A stretch of 49,520 bases of DNA, taken from positions 1 through 49,520 of the forward strand of contig JAFSQI010000031.1 of NCBI GenBank assembly GCA_017446685.1, written 5' to 3'. The notes beneath the pieces are model-generated. The model searched no databases and was not told where the DNA came from. It worked only from the letters and a program-made list of their open reading frames with translations. Shown one piece after another: positions 8,174 to 18,694 of the stretch. A program made the translations under genes and the position numbers. The first letter of the stretch is position 1; each line of letters starts with the position of its first letter. The DNA comes from Butyrivibrio sp. (GTDB lineage Bacteria > Bacillota > Clostridia > Lachnospirales > Lachnospiraceae).

Positions 8174-8230
8174 AGACAAGCATGCGTTAAGAAAAGAAAA
8201 ATGGAAAATAAAATGGAGAGGAAAACAAGG

Positions 8231-10231
8231 ATGTTAAAAAAAGATAACAAGAACAAAAAGTCTTTTGTTAAAGGCAGTGTTAAAGCGAAACTTATAATAC
8301 TTATGATAGCTATAGCTCTTATTCCACTTAATTTGGCAATCGGAATCAGCTATTTAAGTTCAACTAATAAAGCTAAAGAGGATGCTCAGAACAATATGCG
8401 CTGGGAAGCTAAGTATCTGGAATCAGAAGTGAACAAAATGCTTTTAAAGAGTCAGTCTTCTCTTGTAAGCTTTGCATCTTCACATGATCTTATTGCTTTC
8501 CTTAAAGGAGAGGACATTAATCTTGATCAGGTAAAGAGTCAGATGATTGCAGTTAACGAAGCATTCGGTGATGACACTACAATGGTTCTTAGTAATACTA
8601 AAGGTGATATGGTTCTTAGAAGTGATGATAGTGCACTTACTAATATTGCTCAGAGAGATTATTTCCAGGCAGCTTTGGCAGGAAATATCTATGTGTCAAA
8701 TATATTTGTAAGTTCATCAACAAATTCAAGAAATCTTTGCATTGCTGTTCCTGTAAAAGATGGTGATAAAACAATCGGTGTTCTTCATAAGGCTTTTGAT
8801 CCTAACGAGTTTCACATCTTGCTTAATGAAAATGCTGAGGAAGCATTTTTGGTAGACGCTGAGGGTACACTTGTAGCTCACTCACAATATGAGATATCAG
8901 TTGATGATGAACCGCTTAATTTTTCAACATCTCCATATATGACTGATAATCTTGATTCAGATACATATGTCAGTGTGTTTAAGGGAGAACCTTCATATCT
9001 TAGTTATAATAAAGATCCATTTTCAGGATATACAGTTTGTGTAGTTAGAAGTGTAAACACAGTAATTAATGAGGCACGTATCAGTGCAATGACAATTGTG
9101 CTTGTCGGAGTAATTATGGTTGTTGCTGTTTTAGTAATTGCAGTAATAGTTGCAAACAGCTTTGTTAAGCCAATTCTTGAGGTTAATGGATTACTGTCAT
9201 CTCTTGCAGGTGGTGAGTTCAAAAAGATAAATCTGTTTTTGAACAGAGATGATGAAATCGGTCAGATGATAAACAACTCCAATGCTGTAGTAGAAAAGTT
9301 AAAGAGCATTGTTAATCATATAAAAGAATCATCAAATACAGTTAATAATTCATCAGAGGAACTCTCTGTAATGGCTAATCAGATTGCCGCAACAACTGAA
9401 AATGTTGCAGAGGCTGTTCAGGAAATCGCTACAGGTGCTTCTGAGCAGGCAAAAGAAGTTCAGGATTCAGTAGAAAATGCAGGATACATAACTGAAGCAA
9501 TCGAAGGCGTTCAGAACTCAACAAATGACCTTAATGACCTTGCTCAGAGAATGAAAGAAGCATCAGAATCTTCAAGCCAGTCACTTACAAACTTCCATGA
9601 TGCAAGTGCAGTTATGGCAAACAAGATTGAAGATATTTCAGCAAAGATATCAGCAACTCAGAACGCAGTTGCTGTAATAAACGAGAGAGTTGAGGGTATT
9701 TCAGGAATTGCAGCTCAGACAAATCTTTTGTCATTAAATGCTTCTATAGAAGCTGCAAGAGCAGGAGATGCCGGAAACGGATTTGCAGTTGTTGCTGAGG
9801 AAATCAGAAAGCTTGCAGATGATTCTGAGTCACTTGCAAAAGAAATTCATGAAGTAATGGAAAATCTTTTGTCTGAGTCACAGTCAGCAGTTGATGCTGC
9901 CAATGAAATCATCAAGGATAACAAGGCTCAGCAGCTTGCACTTGCAACTACTATCGACAGTGTAAAAGGAATGATTGTAGATATTGAAAAGACTGTAGAG
10001 AGTGTTGAGAAGATTTCAGGCGAAACAGATACATGCGTTTCTTCTAATGCAAATGTTTCTCATGCAATGTCATCTCTTTCAGCAATTTCTGAGGAAAATG
10101 CTGCAGCTACAGAAACAACAGGTGCATCTGTAGAAGAGTTATCAGCTACAGTAACAACACTTGCTGATTCTGCAAACAGCTTAAAGGATATTGCAGATAA
10201 GCTCAATGAAGAAATGAAATTCTTCAAATAA
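8231..10231 (+). CDS. Methyl-accepting chemotaxis protein (dCache-type)
   Basis: A 666-aa transmembrane chemoreceptor signalling through CheW/CheA. It has a basic N-terminus and a first membrane helix at about 21-42, then an extracellular sensor of about 240 residues with Cache-like features (an early YLESEV helix and a later GYTVCVVRS strand). The second membrane helix is at about 287-312, followed by HAMP and a coiled-coil signalling domain. The conserved hairpin tip [16 protein letters not shown] is near residue 497. The start ATG 8231 has GGAGAGG 9 nt upstream; ATG 8201 is in frame but poorly served. There is no CheB/CheR-binding pentapeptide at the C-terminus. The gene runs convergently into a MerR regulator with only 17 nt between, and two CheW genes lie beyond. 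The ligand is unknown. Confidence 0.93.
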   Translation: MLKKDNKNKKSFVKGSVKAKLIILMIAIALIPLNLAIGISYLSSTNKAKEDAQNNMRWEAKYLESEVNKMLLKSQSSLVSFASSHDLIAFLKGEDINLDQVKSQMIAVNEAFGDDTTMVLSNTKGDMVLRSDDSALTNIAQRDYFQAALAGNIYVSNIFVSSSTNSRNLCIAVPVKDGDKTIGVLHKAFDPNEFHILLNENAEEAFLVDAEGTLVAHSQYEISVDDEPLNFSTSPYMTDNLDSDTYVSVFKGEPSYLSYNKDPFSGYTVCVVRSVNTVINEARISAMTIVLVGVIMVVAVLVIAVIVANSFVKPILEVNGLLSSLAGGEFKKINLFLNRDDEIGQMINNSNAVVEKLKSIVNHIKESSNTVNNSSEELSVMANQIAATTENVAEAVQEIATGASEQAKEVQDSVENAGYITEAIEGVQNSTNDLNDLAQRMKEASESSSQSLTNFHDASAVMANKIEDISAKISATQNAVAVINERVEGISGIAAQTNLLSLNASIEAARAGDAGNGFAVVAEEIRKLADDSESLAKEIHEVMENLLSESQSAVDAANEIIKDNKAQQLALATTIDSVKGMIVDIEKTVESVEKISGETDTCVSSNANVSHAMSSLSAISEENAAATETTGASVEELSATVTTLADSANSLKDIADKLNEEMKFFK

Positions 10232-10248
10232 TTGAATACAAAGAGGTA

Positions 10249-11031
10249 TCAGTCAAGCTGAGCAAAAATCAGGAAATATTGATGATACCTCTTTTCATCA
10301 TCAAAAAATCTGGAAACTAACACTGCATAAATAGTATCGAAGTTTTTGGAGTATTTTTTAGTTATTGTAGCTTTAAAATCAGTGACTATTGATTCATTGA
10401 CGGGTTTACGGCCAATTATATCGACCATTTGGCTCACAACTGTAGAATTTTTTAATATTGTTCCTTTCTCAATTTTTAAAAACTCTGCATACTCTTTTTC
10501 TGTCAAAAGTCCATAGCAGTCCAGATCGTGATTTTTTTCATCAATGGTAAGTACTGTTGCAAAAAAGTGTGAATTTTCAAATGCTTTTTGCATGGATGAA
10601 AAATACTCGTTTTTAGGATCTGTGGTATATGGAATGAGGAAAAAATCATCAATAGTATTTTCTGACAATTCAAAAAGGTGATCCTTGGCTTTACGAAGAT
10701 AAGTCAGATCTTTGAAAACCTTTTTTTGCAGAAGCTGATAGTGAATTATCTGATTGGAAAAATATTCAGTATGGTTTTCCAAAGTCTCAATGATTTTTGG
10801 ATAATTCATGTTAAACATGGTGTTTTTTGCATCAGCTAAAGAAAAACCAAGTGAACGATATTTTAGTATATCTATCATTGTACAAATGTCCCAGTAAGTA
10901 TATTCTCTGTAGCCATTATCAGGGTTTATGTTGGGATTTAACAGACCAAGCCTTTCATAGTGGCGGAGGGTTTCTCTGCCTACATTAAATATTTGACAGA
11001 TTTGTTTGGTGGAATATTTGGATTCTATCAT
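10249..11031 (-). CDS. MerR-family transcriptional regulator with C-terminal effector domain
   Basis: A 260-aa DNA-binding regulator. The N-terminal winged helix-turn-helix (about 5-75) shows the MerR signature: STKQICQIFNVGRETLRHYE, then LGLLNP and GYREYTYWD. A dimerisation coiled coil (about 80-125) follows, then a C-terminal part of about 130 residues that looks like an effector-binding domain but cannot be assigned. No metal-binding cysteine cluster is seen, so a small-molecule or peptide signal is more likely. AGGGAG sits 5 nt before the ATG. It is convergent with the chemoreceptor gene, whose promoter has the 19-bp-spacer dyad typical of MerR targets, and divergent from the CheW pair across 58 bp. 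Control of the chemoreceptor by this protein is my inference. Confidence 0.88.
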   Translation of the reverse strand: MIESKYSTKQICQIFNVGRETLRHYERLGLLNPNINPDNGYREYTYWDICTMIDILKYRSLGFSLADAKNTMFNMNYPKIIETLENHTEYFSNQIIHYQLLQKKVFKDLTYLRKAKDHLFELSENTIDDFFLIPYTTDPKNEYFSSMQKAFENSHFFATVLTIDEKNHDLDCYGLLTEKEYAEFLKIEKGTILKNSTVVSQMVDIIGRKPVNESIVTDFKATITKKYSKNFDTIYAVLVSRFFDDEKRYHQYFLIFAQLD

Positions 11032-11089
11032 GGATTCTCCCTAATAAAAAATACGTTTTTACAATAAATAATAAATAGTGAGGTTGGAT

Positions 11090-11515
11090 ATGGAAACAAG
11101 TCAAATCGCAGTTTTAAACAAAAATGAAAACAAAGCGCTTATTGCAGGAGTTAAAAACGGAAAAATTGCAATTCCTCTTTCAAGCATTGTTACCATCGAA
11201 AATGTAGCGGCTTCTGAGATAAATACCGTGAATTTTGATGATGTGATCTACCTTAGAGGTGAGATTATTCCCCTTGTGTATATGGATAAGATGTTCAAAC
11301 TCGACAATCCTGAAGAGACAAAGGACAGAATTACTGTAATTATCTGTTCATATAAAGATACATACGTAGGTCTTGTTGTTGATGAGCTTTTTGAGCAGGA
11401 AACTATTGAGCAGAAGTCTTTGGGCATTCTAAGTGATAACAGGTTCTTCGATGGCGCGGCTATCCTTGATGATGCTATCGCTCTTATTGTAAATGTCGAG
11501 TCACTTATAGCATAA
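11090..11515 (+). CDS. cheW: CheW-like chemotaxis adaptor, first of a pair
   Basis: A 141-aa protein covering one CheW/SH3-like domain, which couples chemoreceptors to the CheA kinase. Typical patches are present: IPLSSIVTIENV near the N-terminus, VIYLRGEIIPLVYMDKMF in the receptor-binding region and GLVVDELFEQETIE near the C-terminus. ATG 11090 is taken as the start (GAGG 6 nt before); an in-frame GTG at 11078 would add four residues. A second CheW gene starts 11 nt downstream, so the two are surely co-transcribed. No CheA, CheY, CheB or CheR is in the window, so they must join a pathway encoded elsewhere. Confidence 0.87.
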   Translation: METSQIAVLNKNENKALIAGVKNGKIAIPLSSIVTIENVAASEINTVNFDDVIYLRGEIIPLVYMDKMFKLDNPEETKDRITVIICSYKDTYVGLVVDELFEQETIEQKSLGILSDNRFFDGAAILDDAIALIVNVESLIA

Positions 11516-11525
11516 GGAGTAAAAA

Positions 11526-11948
11526 ATGGTAGAGCAGGATACAAAGTACACAATTTTTAAAAATAATAACGAGTTTTATGGAATTGATGTAAACAGTGTA
11601 AACAATATTATTCAGTTCCCTACAATAACCAATGTCCCGGGTGCTCCCAATCACTACAGGGGAATAATCAACCTTAGAGGTGAAATTGTACCTGTAATGA
11701 GTTTAAAGAGTAAGCTCGGTAGCGGAGTTGAAACATTGACTCAGGATTCCCGCATAATTATCCTTAATGTTGAAGAGGATAAGCTGCTTGGAATTACAGT
11801 TGATGAGGTGAAGGAGGTACTTCCTATACCATCTTCTGAGATAGAAAAGCCGTCTCCGTTTATAAATTCTAATGAGTCTATTGTCAAAGGAATAGGAAAG
11901 CATGGAGATGATCTTATTTCCATTATTTCCGCTAATTCAATATTATAA
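11526..11948 (+). CDS. cheW: CheW-like chemotaxis adaptor, second of a pair
   Basis: A 140-aa single CheW domain, clearly different in sequence from its upstream neighbour. It has the expected YGIDVNSVNNII strand, HYRGIINLRGEIVPVMSLK in the core and LLGITVDEVKEVLPIP near the C-terminus. AAGGAG lies 7 nt before the ATG. Two unlike CheW proteins side by side suggest different partners or array positions, for example one tuned to the receptor at 8231-10231. The gene ends at a strong bidirectional terminator shared with the convergent esterase gene. Confidence 0.9.
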   Translation: MVEQDTKYTIFKNNNEFYGIDVNSVNNIIQFPTITNVPGAPNHYRGIINLRGEIVPVMSLKSKLGSGVETLTQDSRIIILNVEEDKLLGITVDEVKEVLPIPSSEIEKPSPFINSNESIVKGIGKHGDDLISIISANSIL

Positions 11949-11957
11949 TAGAAACAA

Positions 11958-12006
11958 TAAAAAAGGAACTTTTTTACCATATTACGGCAAAAAAGTTCCT
12001 TTTTAT
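11958..12006. terminator. Bidirectional terminator between cheW and the esterase gene
   Basis: A 16-bp perfect stem, AAAAAGGAACTTTTTT with AAAAAAGTTCCTTTTT (11960-11975 and 11989-12004), serves both strands, with T runs on each side. Confidence 0.93.
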
Positions 12007-12010
12007 AATA

Positions 12011-13219
<1,209 letters not shown>

Positions 13220-13281
13220 TCACCAGATTAGGGCGGTTTTATGACAAATATTGCGATTTTGCATTTTTTTATGATATTTCG

Positions 13282-13310
13282 TTGCGAGATGACTCTTAAA
13301 CCCGTATAAT
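13282..13310 (+). promoter_or_regulatory. Promoter of the GH25 gene
   Basis: TTGCGA (13282-13287), a 17-nt spacer and a perfect TATAAT (13305-13310) lie 37 nt before the GH25 start codon, a close vegetative sigma-factor match. Confidence 0.75.
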
Positions 13311-13346
13311 AAATGTTAAGAAAAAATTAATAAGTTGAGGGGTAAT

Positions 13347-15062
13347 ATGTTTAAGAATTTCAAAAAAATCTTGTGCACTGCCGCGCTTGCACTAGGCATT
13401 TTCGCAGCAGTTTCTTCACTTCCGGGAGCAAAAATAACCGCTGAGGCAAGGGGACCTGAGGTGGCAGTCGGAATCGATGTATCCAAGTATCAGGGAGCAA
13501 TTAACTGGCAGCAGGTTAGCAATTCCGGCGTAAAGTTTGCCATGATAAGAGTTGGTACAACCAAAAAAGGTCTGGATGAGCAATTTGTAAATAATATTGT
13601 CGGTGCCAATAATGCGGGAGTCAGAGCCGGAGTTTATATTTATTCCTACGCAACAACACCTGAGCAGGCAGCAGCAGAGGCCAATCTTGTGCTTAGCTGG
13701 ATAGCACCGTTTTCAGTTTCTTTTCCTATAGCAATAGATATAGAAGATTCTTGTCAAAAGAACCTTAATGCAGCTCAGCTTCAGGCAATAGCCGATACAT
13801 TTTGCGGAATAATCTACGCTAATGGTTATGAGCCTATGGTATACGCAAGCAAGAACTGGTTCACAGGCAGAATGCCGGTGGTTTCTTCACCTAAGTGGGT
13901 GGCACAGTATTCATCTAATTGTGAATATGCCGGTGACTATGCTATGTGGCAGTATACAAGCTCCGGAAGCGTACCGGGAATTGCTTCCAGAGTAGATATG
14001 AACCATCTGTATGTTGATTATTTCTCAAAGCTGATTCCTGAAGGATTTAACAGCTACGGTGGTAAGGTATATTATTACCACAACTACAGACGTCTGGCAG
14101 GCTGGCTTAATCTTTCAAACGGAAGATATTATGCTGATGCAACAGGAGCTATTCAGACAGGGTGGTTTTCAGATGAGAGCGGAATTTATTATCTTGATCC
14201 ACAGCAGGGAGGACTTGCCAAGGTAGGATTTGCAGATATTGGAGGAGCAAGATATTTCTTTGATGCAAACGGTGTAAGAAGAACAGGACTTATTGATGTA
14301 GGTGGTGCTCTTTGCTATGCCAATGCTGATGGCGTATGCCAGAAGGGACTTATACCACTTGAGGACGGCATTCATTATTTTGATGACAATTACCTGATGC
14401 ATGTTGGCCTTACACAGATTGGAAACAGCCTGTACTTCTTTAATGAGAGTGGAGTTATGCAGACCGGAATGCTTGCATTTGAGATTGGAAAGTATATGTT
14501 TGGTGCTGATGGTGCCGCAATCTCAGGGTGGTTTACCAATGAACTCGGACAGACATTCTATTTTGGAGCAGATCACAAGGCATATGCAGGTCTTCAGACT
14601 ATAGACAAGGCAGTATATCTCTTTGGAAATGACGGAGTTATGCAGACCGGATGGACAGGTGATATTGGCTCAAGATTCTATTTCGGTGTAGACGGCAAGA
14701 TGGCAACAGGTTGGAATGCTATAGACGGACGGGCATTTTACTTTGGAGCTGATGGTATCATGGCTGTCGGACTTCTGCCACTAAAAGATGGTGTATATTA
14801 TCTTGATCCTACAGATGGACATATGGTTGTTGGATGGGTTCAGCTTCCTGACGGATGGAGATACTTTGATGCCAATAACGGAAAGATGCTGGCAAACGTA
14901 TCAGCAGTTCTTGACAACGTTGAGTGTTCTTTTGACAAAAACGGACTTCTTGCAACACCTGCAGGATGGGTTCCGGGTACACCTGCACCTGTAGCTGATC
15001 CTACAGTAGTACCTGCGCAGACAGTTGCAGCAGCGCCTGCTAAAGGTACGGCAGCAAACTAA
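13347..15062 (+). CDS. GH25 lysozyme-type hydrolase with choline-binding-type repeats
   Basis: A 571-aa secreted peptidoglycan hydrolase. The signal peptide covers about residues 1-35. The GH25 domain (about 40-225) has VGIDVSKYQG at the start and the acidic cluster IAIDIED near 130-135, both expected at the active site. From about residue 235 to 535 there are roughly 15 aromatic/glycine repeats of about 20 residues (patterns such as YYLDP, GW, YFFDANG) of the cell-wall-binding type that holds enzymes on choline or other wall polymers. A Pro/Ala/Val-rich tail ends the protein. GAGGGG sits 4 nt before ATG 13347. No phage genes are nearby, so a host autolysin or wall-remodelling enzyme is more likely than an endolysin. 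Confidence 0.92.
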   Translation: MFKNFKKILCTAALALGIFAAVSSLPGAKITAEARGPEVAVGIDVSKYQGAINWQQVSNSGVKFAMIRVGTTKKGLDEQFVNNIVGANNAGVRAGVYIYSYATTPEQAAAEANLVLSWIAPFSVSFPIAIDIEDSCQKNLNAAQLQAIADTFCGIIYANGYEPMVYASKNWFTGRMPVVSSPKWVAQYSSNCEYAGDYAMWQYTSSGSVPGIASRVDMNHLYVDYFSKLIPEGFNSYGGKVYYYHNYRRLAGWLNLSNGRYYADATGAIQTGWFSDESGIYYLDPQQGGLAKVGFADIGGARYFFDANGVRRTGLIDVGGALCYANADGVCQKGLIPLEDGIHYFDDNYLMHVGLTQIGNSLYFFNESGVMQTGMLAFEIGKYMFGADGAAISGWFTNELGQTFYFGADHKAYAGLQTIDKAVYLFGNDGVMQTGWTGDIGSRFYFGVDGKMATGWNAIDGRAFYFGADGIMAVGLLPLKDGVYYLDPTDGHMVVGWVQLPDGWRYFDANNGKMLANVSAVLDNVECSFDKNGLLATPAGWVPGTPAPVADPTVVPAQTVAAAPAKGTAAN

Positions 15063-15066
15063 AAAT

Positions 15067-15129
15067 GAAAAATACCTTTTTCATCAAGGCTTTTAGCAGA
15101 AGCCGTCAGATGGGAAAGGTATTTTTTTT
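15067..15129 (+). terminator. Terminator after the GH25 gene
   Basis: AAAAATACCTTT..CATC (from 15068) pairs with GATG..AAAGGTATTTTT (to 15126), enclosing a second hairpin GGCTT/AAGCC; an eight-T run follows. Confidence 0.85.
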
Positions 15130-15213
15130 AGAGCATTTTTATATGAGTTATGATAAAATAGAACACATGTGAAACGAAGTAATATATGTTAGAGAGGATT
15201 GGAAGGGATAGAA

Positions 15214-16443
15214 ATGGATTTTTTACAGGCAAAAGAGAAACTTGAAAAGTTTGGACAGCAGCACGTTCTTAAGTATTATGATGAGCTCACAGAGGCTGAA
15301 CAGAAAGAACTCCTTCAGCAGATCGAGGAAACTGATTTTGCAGTACTTGAGAATTGCAAGAATCTTGGTAAGAGCGAAGGACGCGGTAAGTTTGAACCTC
15401 TTGCAGCTATGCAGGTTTCTGAAATAGAAAAAAGAAAAGACGAGTTCTTTAAAATTGGTGTAGATACAATCAAAGCCGGCAAAGTGGCAGCAGTTCTTTT
15501 GGCAGGTGGCATGGGCACAAGACTTGGCTCAGATAATCCAAAGGGAATGTATGATATTGGTCTTACAAAGCCGGTATATATTTTCCAGAGAATAATCGAG
15601 AACCTGCTCGACACTGTTAAGCAGGCAGATGGCACATACATTCATCTTTTCATTATGACAAGTGAAAAGAACAATGACGCAACAATCAGCTTCCTCAAGG
15701 AGCACAACTTCTTCGGATATCCTGAGGACAGAATCACTTTCTTTAAACAGGATATGGCTCCTGCTTCCGATTATGACGGAAAGGTTTACATGGAGGGAAA
15801 GAACAGAATCTCCACATCTCCTAACGGAAACGCAGGCTGGTATTCATCAATGCTCAAGGCAGGTCTTAGAGATACACTGTTAAAAGAGGGAATAGAATGG
15901 ATCGACATTTTTGCAGTAGATAACGTGCTTCAGAGAATTGCAGATCCTTGCTTTGTTGGAGCAACTGTAAATGCAGGTGTTTCCTGTGGTGCAAAGGTTG
16001 TCAGAAAGAATGCTCCTGATGAAAAGGTAGGTGTAATGTGTCTCGAGGACGGCAGACCTTCTATCGTTGAGTATTATGAGCTTTCACAGGAAATGATGGA
16101 TGCCAAGGATGAGAACGGTGATCCTGCATACAACTATGGAGTTATTCTTAATTATCTTTTCAATGAGAAGGCTCTTAACGAAATCGCAAAGAACACACTT
16201 CCTCTTCATGTAGTAGAGAAAAAGATTCCTTATATTGATGAAAATGCAAATCTTATCAAGCCTGAGACTCCAAACGGATGCAAGTTTGAGCAGCTTGTAC
16301 TTGATATGATTCATGAGCTTGATACATGTCTTCCTTATGAAGTTGTAAGAGAGCATGAATTTGCACCTATCAAGAACAAGACAGGAATTGATTCAGTTGA
16401 GTCAGCAAGAGAACTCTGCAAGAAGAATGGTATTGAACTGTAA
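15214..16443 (+). CDS. UDPGP-type UTP-sugar-1-phosphate uridylyltransferase
   Basis: A 409-aa nucleotidyltransferase of the UDPGP type 1 family, closer to eukaryote-like UDP-N-acetylhexosamine/UDP-glucose pyrophosphorylases than to bacterial GalU. It makes a UDP-sugar from UTP and a sugar 1-phosphate. The nucleotide-binding loop LAGGMGTRLG is at 96-105 and is followed by NPKGMYDIG. Later motifs are STSPNGNAGWY and IFAVDNVLQRIADP. A helical N-terminal region of about 85 residues precedes the catalytic fold. ATG 15214 is chosen (GGAAGGG 6 nt before) over the in-frame TTG at 15199. galE follows after 243 nt and could act on the product. Whether it prefers GlcNAc-1-P, Glc-1-P or Gal-1-P cannot be told from sequence. 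Confidence 0.87.
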   Translation: MDFLQAKEKLEKFGQQHVLKYYDELTEAEQKELLQQIEETDFAVLENCKNLGKSEGRGKFEPLAAMQVSEIEKRKDEFFKIGVDTIKAGKVAAVLLAGGMGTRLGSDNPKGMYDIGLTKPVYIFQRIIENLLDTVKQADGTYIHLFIMTSEKNNDATISFLKEHNFFGYPEDRITFFKQDMAPASDYDGKVYMEGKNRISTSPNGNAGWYSSMLKAGLRDTLLKEGIEWIDIFAVDNVLQRIADPCFVGATVNAGVSCGAKVVRKNAPDEKVGVMCLEDGRPSIVEYYELSQEMMDAKDENGDPAYNYGVILNYLFNEKALNEIAKNTLPLHVVEKKIPYIDENANLIKPETPNGCKFEQLVLDMIHELDTCLPYEVVREHEFAPIKNKTGIDSVESARELCKKNGIEL

Positions 16444-16457
16444 TGCAGAAATGAAAT

Positions 16458-16516
16458 AGTCATTGTTCAGACTTAAAATGTGCACTAAGCTGAGAATTTA
16501 ATGAGAACTTGATGCA
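16458..16516 (+). repeat. Degenerate 5' fragment of the 147-bp intergenic element (copy 3)
   Basis: From AGTCATTGTTCAGAC to TTGATGCA this stretch aligns with the first 58 bases of the element (49381 onward) at roughly 80% identity with one inserted base, same orientation. The first internal hairpin has decayed and the 3' two-thirds are missing. Confidence 0.7.
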
Positions 16517-16530
16517 CGATATATAACATT

Positions 16531-16559
16531 TTGACATGTTGTTGTAACATAACTATGTT
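16531..16559 (+). promoter_or_regulatory. Candidate galE promoter
   Basis: A perfect TTGACA (16531-16536) is followed after 17 nt by TATGTT (16554-16559). It starts 15 nt after the repeat remnant. A 10-bp inverted repeat, GTAAAAGAGC/GCTCTTTTAC (16592-16601 and 16619-16628), lies in the leader between it and galE. Confidence 0.6.
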
Positions 16560-16686
16560 GAATGGATAATTGATAACTTGTAGAATATTCAGTAAAAGAG
16601 CGGATGAACTAATTCAGAGCTCTTTTACATTATTCGAAACTGCAAACAAATAGTTTGATGACAGAGTTAAAGAAAAGGGGATAAAA

Positions 16687-17703
16687 ATGGCAATACTCGT
16701 AACAGGTGGAGCAGGATATATCGGATCACATACAGTAGTTGAACTTCAGAATGCGGGCTATGACGTAGTAGTTATGGACAATCTTGCAAACTCCAGCAAG
16801 AAAGTAATAGGAAGAGTTGAAGCTCTTACAGGCAAAAAAGTTCCTTTCTATGAGACAGATATAAGAGACAGAGATGGACTTGAGAAAATCTTTTCAAATG
16901 AGAAGATCGACAGTGTTATCCATTTTGCAGGTCTTAAGGCAGTTGGCGAATCTGTTCAGAAGCCTTGGGAATACTATGAGAACAATATTGCAGGAACTCT
17001 TACACTTGTTGATGTTATGAGAAAGCATAACTGCAAGAATATTATATTCTCATCATCTGCAACAGTTTACGGTAACCCTGCATTTGTTCCGATCACAGAG
17101 GAATGTCCAAAGGGAACATGCACTAACCCATATGGTTGGACCAAGTCAATGCTTGAGCAGATTCTTACTGATATACAGAAGGCAGATCCTGAATGGAATG
17201 TAGTGCTCCTTAGATACTTTAATCCTATCGGAGCACACAAGTCAGGAACTATCGGAGAGAATCCTAACGGAATTCCTAACAACCTTATGCCATATATTAC
17301 ACAGGTTGCCGTTGGTAAGCTTCCTCAGCTCAATGTATTCGGAGATGATTATGATACACATGATGGCACAGGTGTACGTGATTATATTCACGTTGTTGAC
17401 CTTGCAATCGGTCATGTCAAGGCACTTAAGAAGCTTGAGCCGGGCAGTGGACTTAACATTTATAATCTCGGTACAGGCGTTGGTTACAGCGTACTTGATA
17501 TTGTTAAGAATTTTGAAGAAGCAACAGGAGTTAAGATTCCTTACGTAATCAAGGAAAGACGTGCCGGAGATATAGCTACATGCTATTCAAATGCTGACAA
17601 GGCAGAAAAAGAGCTTGGCTGGAAGGCTGAGAACGGAATCAAGGAAATGTGTGCTGATTCCTGGAGATGGCAGAGCCAGAATCCAAACGGATACGAAGAC
17701 TGA
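16687..17703 (+). CDS. galE: UDP-glucose 4-epimerase
   Basis: A 338-aa cytoplasmic enzyme that interconverts UDP-glucose and UDP-galactose with tightly bound NAD. It is full length for GalE. The Rossmann motif [11 protein letters not shown] is at residues 5-15, and the catalytic Tyr149/Lys153 pair lies in YGWTKSM, with the Ser of FSSSATVYG upstream. Further family motifs are RYFNPIGAH and [20 protein letters not shown] is 6 nt before the ATG. It follows the UDP-sugar pyrophosphorylase, so the pair can supply galactose-type precursors for exopolysaccharide or assimilate galactose. It has its own promoter and terminator. Confidence 0.96.
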   Translation: MAILVTGGAGYIGSHTVVELQNAGYDVVVMDNLANSSKKVIGRVEALTGKKVPFYETDIRDRDGLEKIFSNEKIDSVIHFAGLKAVGESVQKPWEYYENNIAGTLTLVDVMRKHNCKNIIFSSSATVYGNPAFVPITEECPKGTCTNPYGWTKSMLEQILTDIQKADPEWNVVLLRYFNPIGAHKSGTIGENPNGIPNNLMPYITQVAVGKLPQLNVFGDDYDTHDGTGVRDYIHVVDLAIGHVKALKKLEPGSGLNIYNLGTGVGYSVLDIVKNFEEATGVKIPYVIKERRAGDIATCYSNADKAEKELGWKAENGIKEMCADSWRWQSQNPNGYED

Positions 17704-17731
17704 TAAAATAAAATTAAGCTAAAAACAGATT

Positions 17732-17780
17732 ACTACATGTAATTGCCACAAAACGTAATTACATGTAGTTTTGCGTTTTT
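17732..17780 (+). terminator. Terminator after galE
   Basis: A 13-bp perfect stem, ACTACATGTAATT (17732-17744) with AATTACATGTAGT (17757-17769), is followed by T-rich sequence. Confidence 0.88.
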
Positions 17781-17834
17781 GGATAAATGTTTAAAAGTTG
17801 GATAATGTAATTTAGCAGTAAAAAGGATAATTAA

Positions 17835-18635
17835 ATGTACAATATTAAATGTGATACTCATACCCATACTATTTACTCAAGACATGCCTATTCTACTATA
17901 GAGGAAAATGTCAGAGCAGCTGCGGAAAATGGAATTGAGCTTTTGGCAAGTACCGATCATTTCAGTGACATGCTTTTTCCGGATTATGAGAGCCTTAAAA
18001 ACTATCAGTATTTTTTGTGCTGCAATAACTGGCCCAGAACCTGGCATGGAGTTACACTTCTTCGCGGCTGTGAAGCTGATATAGTAGATATGAATGGTAA
18101 TCTCTATGGACATGATATCATGATAGGTATATCCACAGTCGGTGAGAAGATTTATCCTCCGGAAAGATTGCAGGACATGGTGTTTCGCAAAATGGATTTT
18201 GTAATTGCCAGCGTACATTCCAAGAAGCATACGATAGGGCAGAGTATTGTTGCAAATACAGAAATGTATATAAAAGCTATGGAGCATCCTAAGGTTTTCT
18301 TTATAGGGCATATCGGAAGAGCCGGGGTTCCTTTTGACATGGACGAAGTTCTTAAAAGGGCAAAAGAGCTGAAAAAGCCAATAGAAATCAATGAACATAG
18401 CTTTTCGTGGGAAGGCCATCACCAGGCTGTTTGCCGCGAGGTTGCTGAAAAATGCGCTGAAATGGGTGTATCAATTTGCGTAAATACAGACGCTCATATA
18501 TCATGTGAAATAGGAAATACTGGTAGAGCCGGGCAGATGCTTGCGGAGATAGGTTTCCCGCAGGAACTTATTATTAATAGAGATAAGGAAAGTTTTTTGC
18601 AGGGACTAAAAAATTGTGGAATTGAACTTTGTTAA
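17835..18635 (+). CDS. PHP-domain phosphoesterase (YcdX-like)
   Basis: A 266-aa single-domain metal-dependent phosphoesterase of the PHP superfamily, related in pattern to YcdX-type phosphatases. Metal ligands are visible: H9 and H11 in DTHTHT, the Asp-His of STDHF (about 40-44), E68-region GCEADI, H in ASVHSKKH, H in IGHIGRAG and the D-x-H of NTDAH near the C-terminus. AAAAGGA lies 8 nt before the ATG. Length matches stand-alone PHP phosphatases and excludes a polymerase. It follows the galE terminator and is 49 nt from the small gene downstream. Natural substrate unknown; histidinol phosphatase is a less likely alternative because no histidine genes are near. Confidence 0.85.
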   Translation: MYNIKCDTHTHTIYSRHAYSTIEENVRAAAENGIELLASTDHFSDMLFPDYESLKNYQYFLCCNNWPRTWHGVTLLRGCEADIVDMNGNLYGHDIMIGISTVGEKIYPPERLQDMVFRKMDFVIASVHSKKHTIGQSIVANTEMYIKAMEHPKVFFIGHIGRAGVPFDMDEVLKRAKELKKPIEINEHSFSWEGHHQAVCREVAEKCAEMGVSICVNTDAHISCEIGNTGRAGQMLAEIGFPQELIINRDKESFLQGLKNCGIELC

Positions 18636-18694
18636 AGTAATTCAAAAGAATTTACAGTTGGAAGGAATATCGGAATTTTTTTCGATGGAATTAT

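Noticed and set aside
13347-15062. GH25 lysozyme as a phage endolysin
   Set aside because: It has a signal peptide, a vegetative promoter and no holin, tail or integrase genes nearby.
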